Assembly (NCBI RefSeq): GCF_016863555.1
Contig: NZ_BOPC01000022.1
Location: 93,812-157,811, forward strand
Direction: 5' to 3'
Source of the DNA: Micromonospora qiuiae
GTDB taxonomy: Bacteria; Actinomycetota; Actinomycetes; Mycobacteriales; Micromonosporaceae
Length of the DNA stretch: 64,000 bases
In this document: positions 46,634-54,282 of the stretch, piece after piece
Layout: each line of letters starts with the position of its first letter
How positions within the stretch are numbered: the stretch's first letter is position 1
Notes under the pieces: model-generated
What the model saw: the letters and a program-made list of their open reading frames with translations, nothing else
What the model was told of the DNA's origin: nothing
The model's database searches: none
Position numbers and translations under genes: made by a program

Positions 46634-47236
46634 GGTCCAGCGGTGAAACAGGGTGTGCGGCACGCCGAGTGCGTCGAGCACCTTGCCCGCCACGAAGTCC
46701 ACCAGTTGGGCCGCGCTGGCGGCGGCTCCAGCGCCGTAGAAGCCGGGGCTGGCCGGCATCACCACCGCACCGGCATCGTGCAACGTGATCAGGTGCTCCA
46801 GGTGGCTGCGGGTCACCGGCGTCTCCCGGGGCACCACGACCACTCGTCGGCGTTCCTTGAGGTTCACCTCGGCGGCCCGCTGGAGCAGGTCCTTCGACAG
46901 GCCGATCGCGATGCCGGCGCAGGCTGCCGTGCTGGCCGGCACCACCACCATGCCGCGCGCCGGGTAGGAGCCGCTGCTCGGCCCGGCCGCCAGATCACCG
47001 GCGGGCCAGTGCCGCACGTCCGCGCCGTCGAGGTCACGGCCGAGCCAGGCGGCCAGGTCCTCGGACCAGTGCGCGTCACGGAACGGCCGTCCGGTCTCGT
47101 CCAGCACGGTCAACCGGGCGGCCCGGGAGACGATCAGGTCCACCGACGCACCGGCGTCGAGCAGCCCGCGAACGACCGCCGCCGCGTACGGCGTGCCGGA
47201 CGCCCCGGACACACCGACCACCCATGGTTCGCGCAT
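46607..47236 (-). CDS. ubiX: UbiX-type flavin prenyltransferase (menaquinone pathway)
   Basis: Makes prenylated FMN for the UbiD-type decarboxylase encoded two genes upstream. 209 residues: VVGVSGASGTPYAAAVVRGLL at residue 6, MVVVPASTAACAGIAIGLSKDLLQRAAEV near 95, VVVVPRETPVTRSHLEHL near 130. This trio corresponds to the steps assigned to mqnM, mqnP and mqnL of the futalosine route. An 18-25 residue insertion near 70-90 is mild. The stop lies in a tandem repeat. Confidence 0.9.
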   Translation of the reverse strand: MREPWVVGVSGASGTPYAAAVVRGLLDAGASVDLIVSRAARLTVLDETGRPFRDAHWSEDLAAWLGRDLDGADVRHWPAGDLAAGPSSGSYPARGMVVVPASTAACAGIAIGLSKDLLQRAAEVNLKERRRVVVVPRETPVTRSHLEHLITLHDAGAVVMPASPGFYGAGAAASAAQLVDFVAGKVLDALGVPHTLFHRWTGTLNADRP

Positions 47237-47252
47237 TCCGCCGCCCCTGCCG

Positions 47253-48233
47253 CTAGGCCCGCAGGCCGAGGCGGATGACCAGGTCGAGCAGGGCGAAGAG
47301 GAACAGCGCGATGCCGACGAAACCGTTGGCGGTGAAGAACGCCCGGTTGACCCGGCTCAGGTCGGTCGGCGTCACCACCAGGTGCTGGTAGCCGAAGGCG
47401 ACCGCGGTCAGCGCCAACCCGATCCACCAGAGCCAGCCGAAGCCGACCAGCACGCCGAACCAGCCGAACAGCGCGAAGGTCACCACGTGCGCGACGGTGG
47501 AGGCGTGCAGCGCGAACCGCAGGCCGTACCGGGCTGGCACGCTGTGCACGCCGATCTGGCGATCCACCTCGGCGTCCTGACAGGCGTAGATCAGGTCGAA
47601 GCCGCCGATCCACAGGCCGACGGCGGCGCCGAGCAGCCAGGCCGGCCCGGAGCCGGCGAGCGTGCCGGTCACCGCCAGCCAGGCGCCAACCGGGCCGACC
47701 ATCTGCGCGACGCCCAGGATGGCGTGCGGCCAGTTGGTGAACCGCTTGCCGTACGGGTAGACCACCAGCGGCACCACTGCCAGCGGCGCGAGCACCAGGC
47801 AGAGCGGGTTGAGCAGGGCGGCGGCGGCCAGGAACACCACGAGGGCGACGACCGCGCCGGTCCAGGCCGTCCGCAGACTCACCGCACCGGTGACCAGTTC
47901 CCGATTGGCCGTACGCGGGTTCCGCGCGTCGACCCGCCGGTCCAGGATCCGGTTGGCGGCCATCGCGAACGTCCGCGCCCCCACCATCGCCACCGTGATC
48001 AGGAGCAGGTCGACCCACCGCACCCGCCCCCCGTGCACGGTCATCGCCGTCAACGCCGAGAGATAAGCGAACGGCAACGCGAACACCGAGTGCTCGATCG
48101 CCACGAGCCTCAGAAACGCCCCCACCCGCCCCCGCGATCTTGCACTTGCCGTCGGGACAGAGTTGGACAGATCCGGCGAATCGGCGACCGAAAGTGCATG
48201 ATCGCGGGGGTTGTCGGCGGCGGCGGTCGCCAT
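47253..48233 (-). CDS. UbiA-family prenyltransferase, MqnP-like
   Basis: Membrane enzyme attaching a polyprenyl chain to the naphthoate precursor of menaquinone. 326 residues if read from ATG 48233, which overlaps the UbiD stop (TGATG). Both Asp-rich motifs are present: NRILDRRVDARN near residue 105 and YACQDAEVDRQIG near 235. About nine helices. Residues 9-36 are encoded by repeat A3; the family core begins at FLRLVAIEHSVFALPFAYLS near 40. An internal GTG at that point is an alternative start that would leave the repeat untranslated. Confidence 0.88.
   Translation of the reverse strand: MATAAADNPRDHALSVADSPDLSNSVPTASARSRGRVGAFLRLVAIEHSVFALPFAYLSALTAMTVHGGRVRWVDLLLITVAMVGARTFAMAANRILDRRVDARNPRTANRELVTGAVSLRTAWTGAVVALVVFLAAAALLNPLCLVLAPLAVVPLVVYPYGKRFTNWPHAILGVAQMVGPVGAWLAVTGTLAGSGPAWLLGAAVGLWIGGFDLIYACQDAEVDRQIGVHSVPARYGLRFALHASTVAHVVTFALFGWFGVLVGFGWLWWIGLALTAVAFGYQHLVVTPTDLSRVNRAFFTANGFVGIALFLFALLDLVIRLGLRA
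48131..48207. repeat. Repeat family A, copy 3, within the UbiA-like reading frame
   Basis: Arms CCCGCGATCTTGCACTT and AAGTGCATGATCGCGGG (one mismatch). Unlike copies 1 and 2 it lies between co-directional genes, inside the predicted N terminus of the prenyltransferase. Confidence 0.75.
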
Positions 48234-49693
48234 CAGATGCCGTACTCCTTCCAGCGCTTGTCGACCAGCGAGACCACCTCGGGGGCCATGGTCATCTCCT
48301 CGGGCCAACCCCGGTGGTAGCCCTCCTCGGGCAGCTTGCGGGTGGCGTCGATTCCGGCCTTGCCACCCCAGAACTGCTGGTACGAGGCGTGGTCGAGGTG
48401 GTCCACCGGGCCCTCGGTGAGCAGCAGGTCGCGGGCATAGTCGACGTTGCCGAAGGCGCGGAAGGCGACCTCGTTGTAATCGTGCACGTCGCAGTCCTCG
48501 TCGACGATCACGATCAGCTTGGTCAGCGACATCATGTGGGCACCCCAGATGGCGTTCATCACCTTCTGCGCGTGCTTGGGGTACCGCTTACGAATAGACA
48601 CGATCGCGCAGTTGTGGAAGACCCCGGCGGACGGCAGGTCGTAGTCGACGATGTCCGGGATGAGGAAGCGCAGCAGCGGCGCGAAGATCCGTTCGGTGGC
48701 CTTTCCGAGGCCGTGGTCCTCCTGCGGCGGCTTCGAGGTGACGATCGAGTGGTAGACCGGGTTCCGCTGCATGGTCATCGCCTCGACGTGCATGACCGGG
48801 AACGGTTCGACCGGGGTGTAGAAGCCGGTGTGGTCGCCGAACGGCCCCTCCGGCAGCCGCTCACCCGGCTCGATGTAGCCCTCCAGCACCACCTGGGCGT
48901 GCGCCGGCACCTGCAACGGCACGGTCAGGCAGTCGACCATCTCCACCCGCTCACCGCGCAGGAACCCGGCGAACAGGTATTCGTCGATGTCGGCGGGAAG
49001 TGGGGCGGTGGAGGCGTACGCGACCACCGGGTCGGCCCCGATGGCGACCGCCACCGGCAGCCGCTGGCCGAGCCGCTCCGCGACGGCGTGATGCGCGGTG
49101 GAGTTCTTGTGGATCTGCCAGTGCATGCCGAGTGTGTTGTGGCTGTGCTGCTGGAGTCGGTACAACCCGAGGTTCCGCTTGCCGGTCTCCGGGTGCTTGG
49201 TGTGGGTCAGCCCGAAGTTGTGGAAGATCCCGCCGTCGCCCGGCCAGACCTGGAGGCCGGGCAGCCGGTTCAGGTCGACGTCGTCACCGCGGTAGACCAC
49301 CTGCTGGCAGGGAGCGGTCTTGACCTTCTTCGGCGGCATCGACTTGAGCTGCATCACCTTGCCCAGGCCGCCCATCATCCCGGAGAAGCCCACCGGCAGC
49401 TCCGGCTTGAGCATCTCGCCGATCCGGTTGCCGATCTCGTCCAGCGACTCGACACCGAGCGCCATCGCGGTCCGCTTCTCGGTGCCGAAAAGGTTGATCG
49501 CCACCGGCATCTCGCCTCGGGTGGGCTGCTCGAAGAGCAGCGCCGGCCCGCCGGCGCGGACCGTTCTGGTGACGATCTCGCTGATCTCCAGCGTCGGGTC
49601 GACCGGCACGCCGACGCGGCGTAGTTCGCCCTCGCGCTCCAGCGCCGCCAGGAAGTCCTTGAGGTCGGTGTACGGAAACCCACGAGCCGCCAT
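48233..49693 (-). CDS. UbiD-family decarboxylase, MqnL-like
   Basis: prFMN-dependent decarboxylase of the late menaquinone pathway. 486 residues from ATG 49693. Family blocks: MAARGFPYTDLKDFLAALE at the start, NFGLTHTKHPETGKRNLG near 155, AIGADPVVAYASTAPLP near 230, and RLPEGPFGDHTGFYTP near 275 (the Glu of the E-R-E triad). The UbiX and UbiA homologues follow in the same operon. Repeat B2 lies 56 bases upstream of the start. Confidence 0.9.
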   Translation of the reverse strand: MAARGFPYTDLKDFLAALEREGELRRVGVPVDPTLEISEIVTRTVRAGGPALLFEQPTRGEMPVAINLFGTEKRTAMALGVESLDEIGNRIGEMLKPELPVGFSGMMGGLGKVMQLKSMPPKKVKTAPCQQVVYRGDDVDLNRLPGLQVWPGDGGIFHNFGLTHTKHPETGKRNLGLYRLQQHSHNTLGMHWQIHKNSTAHHAVAERLGQRLPVAVAIGADPVVAYASTAPLPADIDEYLFAGFLRGERVEMVDCLTVPLQVPAHAQVVLEGYIEPGERLPEGPFGDHTGFYTPVEPFPVMHVEAMTMQRNPVYHSIVTSKPPQEDHGLGKATERIFAPLLRFLIPDIVDYDLPSAGVFHNCAIVSIRKRYPKHAQKVMNAIWGAHMMSLTKLIVIVDEDCDVHDYNEVAFRAFGNVDYARDLLLTEGPVDHLDHASYQQFWGGKAGIDATRKLPEEGYHRGWPEEMTMAPEVVSLVDKRWKEYGI

Positions 49694-49748
49694 GCCAGCA
49701 AGTCTCCCCCACCCCCCACCACCCCACCCACGCCGGGTGCTGTGAGAT

Positions 49749-49802
49749 GCAAGGAAGGGCCCCCTATTAACGCCTCCGGTAGAGCAGGGGCCCCCTATTA
49801 AC
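49749..49802. repeat. Repeat family B, copy 2
   Basis: Units GGAAGGGCCCCCTATTAAC and CAGGGGCCCCCTATTAAC, separated by GCCTCCGGTAGAG. Upstream of the UbiD-like gene. Confidence 0.78.
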
Positions 49803-50067
49803 ACCCGGCAGAGAGCGGCAATTGGGTCGCCCGCGGACACCACCTGCCGGAATGCTCTGCGATGCTTACTGCTCGACATCGGAGCAGGAGCGCAAAGTGA
49901 TCACGACCGGACAAACTTTTCCCGGTACACGCGGCCGGGCCGGCTGACCTCCGCTGGCACGTACGCTTCGCTTCTCGAAGCCGTGCCGCCGGATCCCGCG
50001 GAGATCGCCCGCCCGCACACGCGACCGCGACGAACCAATCTGGCCATCGGCAGCTGAGATGCGCACC
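49803..50067. other. Intergenic region between repeats B2 and D2
   Basis: 265 bases of the 516-base gap between the divergent UbiD-like and hydrolase genes. Frames in it lack coding bias and a start with a binding site. A/T-richer segments near 49895-49925 could be promoters. Nothing else is seen. Confidence 0.4.
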
Positions 50068-50122
50068 GTTTCGGCGGTGTGGCGGTATCCAGGACGCTTG
50101 GTCACCGCGATTCCGGCGGAAC
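50068..50122. repeat. Repeat family D, copy 2
   Basis: GTTTCGGCGG...GGCGGTATCC and ...TCACCGCGATTCCGGCGGAAC: imperfect inverted repeat like D1 and D3. Lies upstream of the hydrolase gene rather than at a gene end. Confidence 0.7.
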
Positions 50123-50209
50123 GGTGACGATCTTTGCAGGTGCAGCCGGAGTCCGCATGGACGGGAGCCGGCCGGGTAGTCGAGCCACCCGACGAGGCGG
50201 GAGGCGGCG

Positions 50210-51082
50210 ATGGGTGACGGACGGGTTCCGGCGGGGTTCACCGAGCAGCGTGCGCAGATCGGCGACGTCGCCGTCAACTACGTCCGGGGCGGCAGCGGGC
50301 CCACGCTGGTGCTGCTGCACGGGTATCCGCAGACCTGGTACATGTGGCGTCACGTGCTGCCGGAGCTGGGGCGATCGTTCGAGGTGATCGCCCCGGACCT
50401 GCGGGGCTTCGGCGGCAGCGACGCCCCGCCCGGCGGCTACGACAAGAAGACCCTCGCCGGTGACCTGCACGGGCTGCTCAGCAACCTGGGCCTGGACCGC
50501 GACCTCCGGCTGGTCGGCCACGACGTCGGGACCATGGTCGCGTACGCGTACACCGCAGCGCACCCGGACCGGGTGAGCCGGCTGGTGCTCAGCGAGGCGC
50601 CGATCCCCGACGAGAGCATCTACACCTTTCCGGCGCTGACCGCCGCCGGCCCGGCGGTGTGGAACTTCGGGTTCTTCAACCTGACCAACGGGCTGCCTGA
50701 ACAACTCGTCGCCGGCCGCGAGGCGCTCTGGGTCGACCGGTTCACCGACTCGCTGATGATCCGCAAGGGCAGCCTGGACGCGGCGGACATCGAGGAGTAC
50801 GCCCGGCACCTGCGCGACGAGGCTCACCTGCGGGCGAGCTTCGAGTGCTTCCGCGCGTTCGCGCAGGACATCGCGGACAACGCCGAGTACCGAAAGTCGA
50901 TGCTGGCCATGCCGGTGCTCGCTATCGGCGCACAGGCGAGCCTCGGCGGCCAGGTGGCCGAACAGGTCCGCCGGTACGCCAACTCGGTGACTGGTGAGGT
51001 CGTCAAGGACAGCGGCCACTGGCTCTTCGAGGAGCAACCGGCCGAACTCACCGCCCTCCTCCTGCCCTTCCTGAATGCCTGA
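50210..51082 (+). CDS. Alpha/beta hydrolase, epoxide hydrolase-like
   Basis: 290 residues; ATG follows GGAGGCGGCG. Oxyanion motif LLHGYPQTWYMWR near residue 35, nucleophile elbow GHDVGTMVA (Asp, near 105) and catalytic His in DSGHWLFEEQP near 270. An Asp nucleophile with HGxP suits epoxide hydrolases or haloalkane/fluoroacetate dehalogenases. The family's lid with a Tyr pair is not obvious. Convergent with the AhpD-like gene. Natural substrate cannot be told. Confidence 0.85.
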   Translation: MGDGRVPAGFTEQRAQIGDVAVNYVRGGSGPTLVLLHGYPQTWYMWRHVLPELGRSFEVIAPDLRGFGGSDAPPGGYDKKTLAGDLHGLLSNLGLDRDLRLVGHDVGTMVAYAYTAAHPDRVSRLVLSEAPIPDESIYTFPALTAAGPAVWNFGFFNLTNGLPEQLVAGREALWVDRFTDSLMIRKGSLDAADIEEYARHLRDEAHLRASFECFRAFAQDIADNAEYRKSMLAMPVLAIGAQASLGGQVAEQVRRYANSVTGEVVKDSGHWLFEEQPAELTALLLPFLNA

Positions 51083-51083
51083 C

Positions 51084-51139
51084 GGAAAGGAAGGGCCCCT
51101 TTTTAACGCCTGCGGTAGAGGAAGGGCCCCCTTTTAACA
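51084..51139. repeat. Repeat family B, copy 3
   Basis: Units GGAAGGGCCCCTTTTTAAC and GGAAGGGCCCCCTTTTAAC separated by GCCTGCGGTAGA. It fills the 61-base gap between the convergent hydrolase and AhpD-like genes, so a terminator role is plausible (GGGCCCC followed by T-tract). Confidence 0.78.
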
Positions 51140-51143
51140 TTCC

Positions 51144-51704
51144 TCACGCTGCCGGCTCCCAGGCGTACGCGGCCACGGGCGGGTCCAGCGGCGCCCGGGT
51201 GAGCCGGTTGGCGAAGGTGGAGATGGTGTAGGTGCCGACGCCAAGCACCACATCCAGGGCGTGCCGGGGCTGGTAGCCGGCGGCAAAGAAGGCGGAAAGC
51301 TCCTTGTCGGGTACCGCGCCCCGGTGGTCGAGCACTGCGTGGGTGAAGCGCCGCAGCGCCTCCAGCCGCTCGTCGCGCAGGGGCGCGTCGGCGCGGAGTG
51401 CGTCGATCAGATCAGGTGCGCCGCCGTGCCGGGTCAGGGTGGCGGTGTGCATGGCGACGCAGAGGTGGCACTCGTTCCGAACGGCGACTGTCAGTACCAC
51501 GACCTCCCGCTCGACCGCGTTCAGCCCGCAGTTCTCGAAGATGCCGTTGACGGTCAGGAAGCCGTTGAGCAGTTCCGGTGACTCGGCCATCAGGCCGACC
51601 GCGCCGGGCAGGTGGCCGAGCGCGCGGCGTACGCCGTTCATGGTGGACCGGGCGGCCTCTGGCGCGGTGTCGGTGGTGTGGACGGTGAAGACGTGCTTGG
51701 ACAT
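51144..51704 (-). CDS. AhpD-like carboxymuconolactone decarboxylase family protein
   Basis: 186 residues. The redox motif NECHLCVAMHT (C-x2-C-x3-H) near residue 77 is that of AhpD-type alkylhydroperoxidases. The helical CMD fold spans residues 20-140. ATG at 51704. The divergent marR-type gene and the operator between them suggest induction by an oxidant or phenolic compound, as is common for MarR/AhpD pairs. The reductant partner is not in the window. Confidence 0.85.
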   Translation of the reverse strand: MSKHVFTVHTTDTAPEAARSTMNGVRRALGHLPGAVGLMAESPELLNGFLTVNGIFENCGLNAVEREVVVLTVAVRNECHLCVAMHTATLTRHGGAPDLIDALRADAPLRDERLEALRRFTHAVLDHRGAVPDKELSAFFAAGYQPRHALDVVLGVGTYTISTFANRLTRAPLDPPVAAYAWEPAA

Positions 51705-51724
51705 GACACGGTCCTTGCCGTAGC

Positions 51725-51745
51725 TTGGTCAACGTGGTTGACCAA
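51725..51745. promoter_or_regulatory. MarR operator between divergent AhpD-like and marR-type genes
   Basis: TTGGTCAAC, three-base GTG spacer, GTTGACCAA: perfect nine-base dyad. It lies 20 bases upstream of the AhpD-like ATG and 14 bases before the marR-type start, where one dimer could repress both genes. Confidence 0.8.
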
Positions 51746-51758
51746 ACCGTAAACCAGG

Positions 51759-52289
51759 TTGTCGAACTTGGCAACGCCTGACCCGGGAGCGTCTGACCCA
51801 CAGACGCCTGACCCGCAGACGCCTGACCCGCAGCGGCCCGGCTTCCTGCTGCCCCTGCTGCTGCTGGCCGGCTTCCGTACCCTCATCGACGACCTGCACG
51901 CCGAACTGGCCCGGCAGGGCCACGCGGAGCTGCGCCCGCTGCACGGCTTCGTGCTCCAAGCCGTCGGCGCCGAGGGCACCACCGCCTCTGAGCTGGGCCA
52001 CCGGCTGGGCGTCTCCAAGCAGGCTGCCGGCAAGACCGTGGACCGGCTGGTCGCCCTCGGTTACCTGGAACGCGTCGACGATCCGCACGACGCTCGGCGC
52101 AAGCTGGTACGACTGACTCCGCACGGCCTCGACGGCCTGCATCGGTCTGCGGTCATCTTCGACGAGTTGCGGCAGCGCTGGGTAGCCATCCTCGGCGCGG
52201 AGCGAGTCGCCGCGCTGGAGGACGACCTGCGTACCGTCACCCCCGCCAACTGGTTCCGGCTCGACGTACCCGGCTGGTTCGCCGGCTGA
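51759..52289 (+). CDS. MarR family transcriptional regulator
   Basis: 176 residues. The winged helix lies near residues 70-130: TTASELGHRLGVSKQAAGKTVDRLVALGYLERVDDPHDARR in pieces. The N terminus holds DPQTP repeated three times, coded by a 15-base tandem DNA repeat (51795-51838). TTG at 51759 is the only upstream start in frame and has no proper binding site; the mRNA may be nearly leaderless. It faces the AhpD-like gene across a perfect operator, so self-repression is likely. Confidence 0.85.
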   Translation: MSNLATPDPGASDPQTPDPQTPDPQRPGFLLPLLLLAGFRTLIDDLHAELARQGHAELRPLHGFVLQAVGAEGTTASELGHRLGVSKQAAGKTVDRLVALGYLERVDDPHDARRKLVRLTPHGLDGLHRSAVIFDELRQRWVAILGAERVAALEDDLRTVTPANWFRLDVPGWFAG

Positions 52290-52325
52290 CCCCTCGGTCA
52301 GCCCCGGCCGATCCCGGCTGACGCC

Positions 52326-52377
52326 GTTCCGGCAAGGTGGCGGTATCAGGTGCCGGTTACCGCGATTCCGGCGAAAC
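52326..52377. repeat. Repeat family D, copy 3
   Basis: GTTCCGGCAAGGTGGCGGTATC with ...TTACCGCGATTCCGGCGAAAC. Lies between the convergent marR-type and DUF397 genes; likely a two-way terminator. Confidence 0.7.
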
Positions 52378-52401
52378 GGCGAGGATCTTCCGCTCGGCCG
52401 G

Positions 52402-52593
52402 TCAGTGGCTGCGGGTCGAGGCCACGAAGGTGCGCCAGGCCGCCGGGCCGAAGATGAGCACTCCGCCGTCGCGGTCCTTGCTGTCCCGTACCGCGACCAG
52501 GCCGGGCAGATTGTCCGCCACCTCGACGCAATCTCCGCCGTTGGTGCTGCTCCGGGTGCTGGTACGCCACCGGGCACCGGTCAGCTCCGCCAT
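52402..52593 (-). CDS. DUF397 domain protein
   Basis: 63 residues: WRTSTRSSTNGGDCVEVADN and AVRDSKDRDGGVLIFGPAAWRTFV are the two DUF397 blocks. The start lies inside the end of the XRE regulator gene (13-base overlap), the usual arrangement. Such pairs act in development or antibiotic control (compare BldB/WhiJ-type systems) with DUF397 as possible inhibitor or partner of the DNA-binding protein. Confidence 0.9.
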   Translation of the reverse strand: MAELTGARWRTSTRSSTNGGDCVEVADNLPGLVAVRDSKDRDGGVLIFGPAAWRTFVASTRSH

Positions 52594-53372
52594 GACTCCG
52601 CCACCTCCGTCAACAACTCGATCGACTGCTGGGGCGGCAACGCCTCGCCCTGGATCGCCTCCCAGGAGGCCCGGATCGCCAGCACGTCCTCGGTGTGGTC
52701 GATCACCTGACCCTTGAGCTGATCATCCAGGTATGCGACGTCCTCCCCACCGGGAAGGGTAGCCAGCACGAAGGCCCCGGCGACACCCGGATATGCACCG
52801 ACCGAGGCGGGCACCACATGCAGCCGTACCCGGGGCTGTTCGACCGCCAGCTTCACCAGCCGGCGCACTTGCTCGCACATCACCAGCGGGCCGCCGACCG
52901 GGCGGCGCAGCACGTGCTCGTCCAGCACCGCAACGAGCTGCGGTGGATTTTCACCGGTCAGCACCGCCTGCCGGGCCAGTCGCGCCGAGGCCCGCCGCTC
53001 CACCTCCTCCTCGTCATAGAGACCGATGCTGCGGAACAGCGCGCGGGCGTACGCCGAAGTTTGCAACAGGCCCGGCACCACCGTGTTCTGGAACGAGCGG
53101 AGCACGGTGGCCTGCCGCTCGTTGGCCTCCCAGTCGCGCATCCACTGTGGCGACCCGAGCCGGGCCAGCAGCCGGGTGAACGCGCCGCCGGTGTCGAGCG
53201 CGACGTCCGCCCGCTCCCAGAAGCCCGGCGGCGGTTTACGCGCCTCCGTCTCCACCATGGCCACGGTCGACGGCGAATAGTTGATCGCTCGGGCCAACTC
53301 CTCCTGGGTCATCTTCCGCGCCGCCCGCATGTGCCGCAGTTCCTCGATCAGCATCCGCGACCGCTCATCCAT
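52581..53372 (-). CDS. XRE-family regulator with DUF5753 domain
   Basis: 263 residues from ATG 53372 with GAGGAG eight bases upstream. Helix-turn-helix at residues 10-60 (MRAARKMTQEELARAINYSPSTVAMVE, in part), followed by the DUF5753 effector domain: FQNTVVPGLLQTSAYARALF near 95, ARQAVLTGENPPQLVAVLDE near 140, VRLHVVPASVGAYPGVAGAF near 185. WhiJ-like partner of the DUF397 protein. A small Cys-motif gene is divergent. Confidence 0.92.
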   Translation of the reverse strand: MDERSRMLIEELRHMRAARKMTQEELARAINYSPSTVAMVETEARKPPPGFWERADVALDTGGAFTRLLARLGSPQWMRDWEANERQATVLRSFQNTVVPGLLQTSAYARALFRSIGLYDEEEVERRASARLARQAVLTGENPPQLVAVLDEHVLRRPVGGPLVMCEQVRRLVKLAVEQPRVRLHVVPASVGAYPGVAGAFVLATLPGGEDVAYLDDQLKGQVIDHTEDVLAIRASWEAIQGEALPPQQSIELLTEVAESWRS

Positions 53373-53609
53373 GCACACCACTCCTCACCAGCACAGACCG
53401 CGTTTCTCACGGCCTTCACCGTTGCCCGCGCCCACCGCACGGGGCGACCGGATGCCTTCCGACAGTAGTCGTCTGCTCACCAGACTGTGCACATCGGAAC
53501 CGCCCGGATCCGCGCCAAAAGGACGGGTGGAACCGAAGCGGGGCCGTCCGGCACGTCGGCGACGGACGGCCCCGCCTCCAACCGGGAACCCCGCAGCGGA
53601 GGTACGCAG

Positions 53610-53870
53610 ATGACGTCGCAGTCCCACCTGCCGCTCCGGCCGCTCTGGCTGTGCCGGGCCTGCGCCGCGCCCTGGCCCTGCGCGTCCGCCCGGCTCACCC
53701 TGCTGACCGACTACCGGAACGACCGCATCACCCTGTCCATCTACCTCGCCGCGAGGCTGTACGACGCCGTCGAGGACCTGTACCGCCTCGACCCGCAGAA
53801 CGTGCCGAAGCCCGCCGCCCTGCACGACCGCTTCCTCGGCTGGGCCGCCCCCCGCACCCCCCGGCGCTGA
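53610..53870 (+). CDS. Small protein with WxCxxCxxPWPC motif (2 of 2)
   Basis: 86 residues; ATG follows GCGGAGG. LWLCRACAAPWPCASARLTLL near residue 12 shares the C-x2-C-x4-C pattern with the protein at 40298, and both end in (H/L)xRFLGW. Helices between (ITLSIYLAARLYDAVEDLYRL). Located next to an XRE/DUF397 pair in divergent orientation. Possibly a zinc-binding accessory factor; function unknown. Confidence 0.7.
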   Translation: MTSQSHLPLRPLWLCRACAAPWPCASARLTLLTDYRNDRITLSIYLAARLYDAVEDLYRLDPQNVPKPAALHDRFLGWAAPRTPRR

Positions 53871-53975
53871 ACCGGTCTCGGCGGGCGAGATGCATGTGGT
53901 CGCTGACGCACGCCGTGGCAGTGGAACAACTCACCGAAACTGGCTGCCCGGTCGTGCCGGTGCCAGGCTGGCGCC

Positions 53976-54194
53976 ATGTCGGATGCGTACGTGGTCGGCG
54001 AGCCGGACGGGCTGTCGCCGTTGCAGGTCGAGTTGCGGGACGCCATCGCTCGGGAACTGCACGCCCAGCTGGCGCTGCGGTCGGAGCGGATCGAACTGGC
54101 CGACGTGCCGGAGGTCGCCTACCAGGTCACCCTCCGGGTGAGCGAGACGCTCCGGCACCGACCCGCATCGACCGTCCGTCAGTCGCCGAAGTAG
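53976..54194 (+). CDS. Hypothetical small protein
   Basis: 72 residues, MSDAYVVGEPDGLSPLQVEL onward, mostly helical, with very GC-rich third codon positions over most of its length, which supports coding. No family is recognised and no clear binding site precedes the ATG. Convergent with the ccsB gene; 88 bases separate them. Confidence 0.5.
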   Translation: MSDAYVVGEPDGLSPLQVELRDAIARELHAQLALRSERIELADVPEVAYQVTLRVSETLRHRPASTVRQSPK

Positions 54195-54282
54195 AGGCGC
54201 GCAGGGTCGACGAGAATCACGTCGGGACGGCCGCGGCTGGCCGTACGCAGGTCATCGGTGGCCCTCGGGCCGCCGATCACGG

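Noticed and set aside
49798..50277. Frames in the gap before the hydrolase gene
   Set aside because: They run through repeat D2 and lack coding bias; similar peptides at two sites reflect the DNA repeat, not homologous genes.
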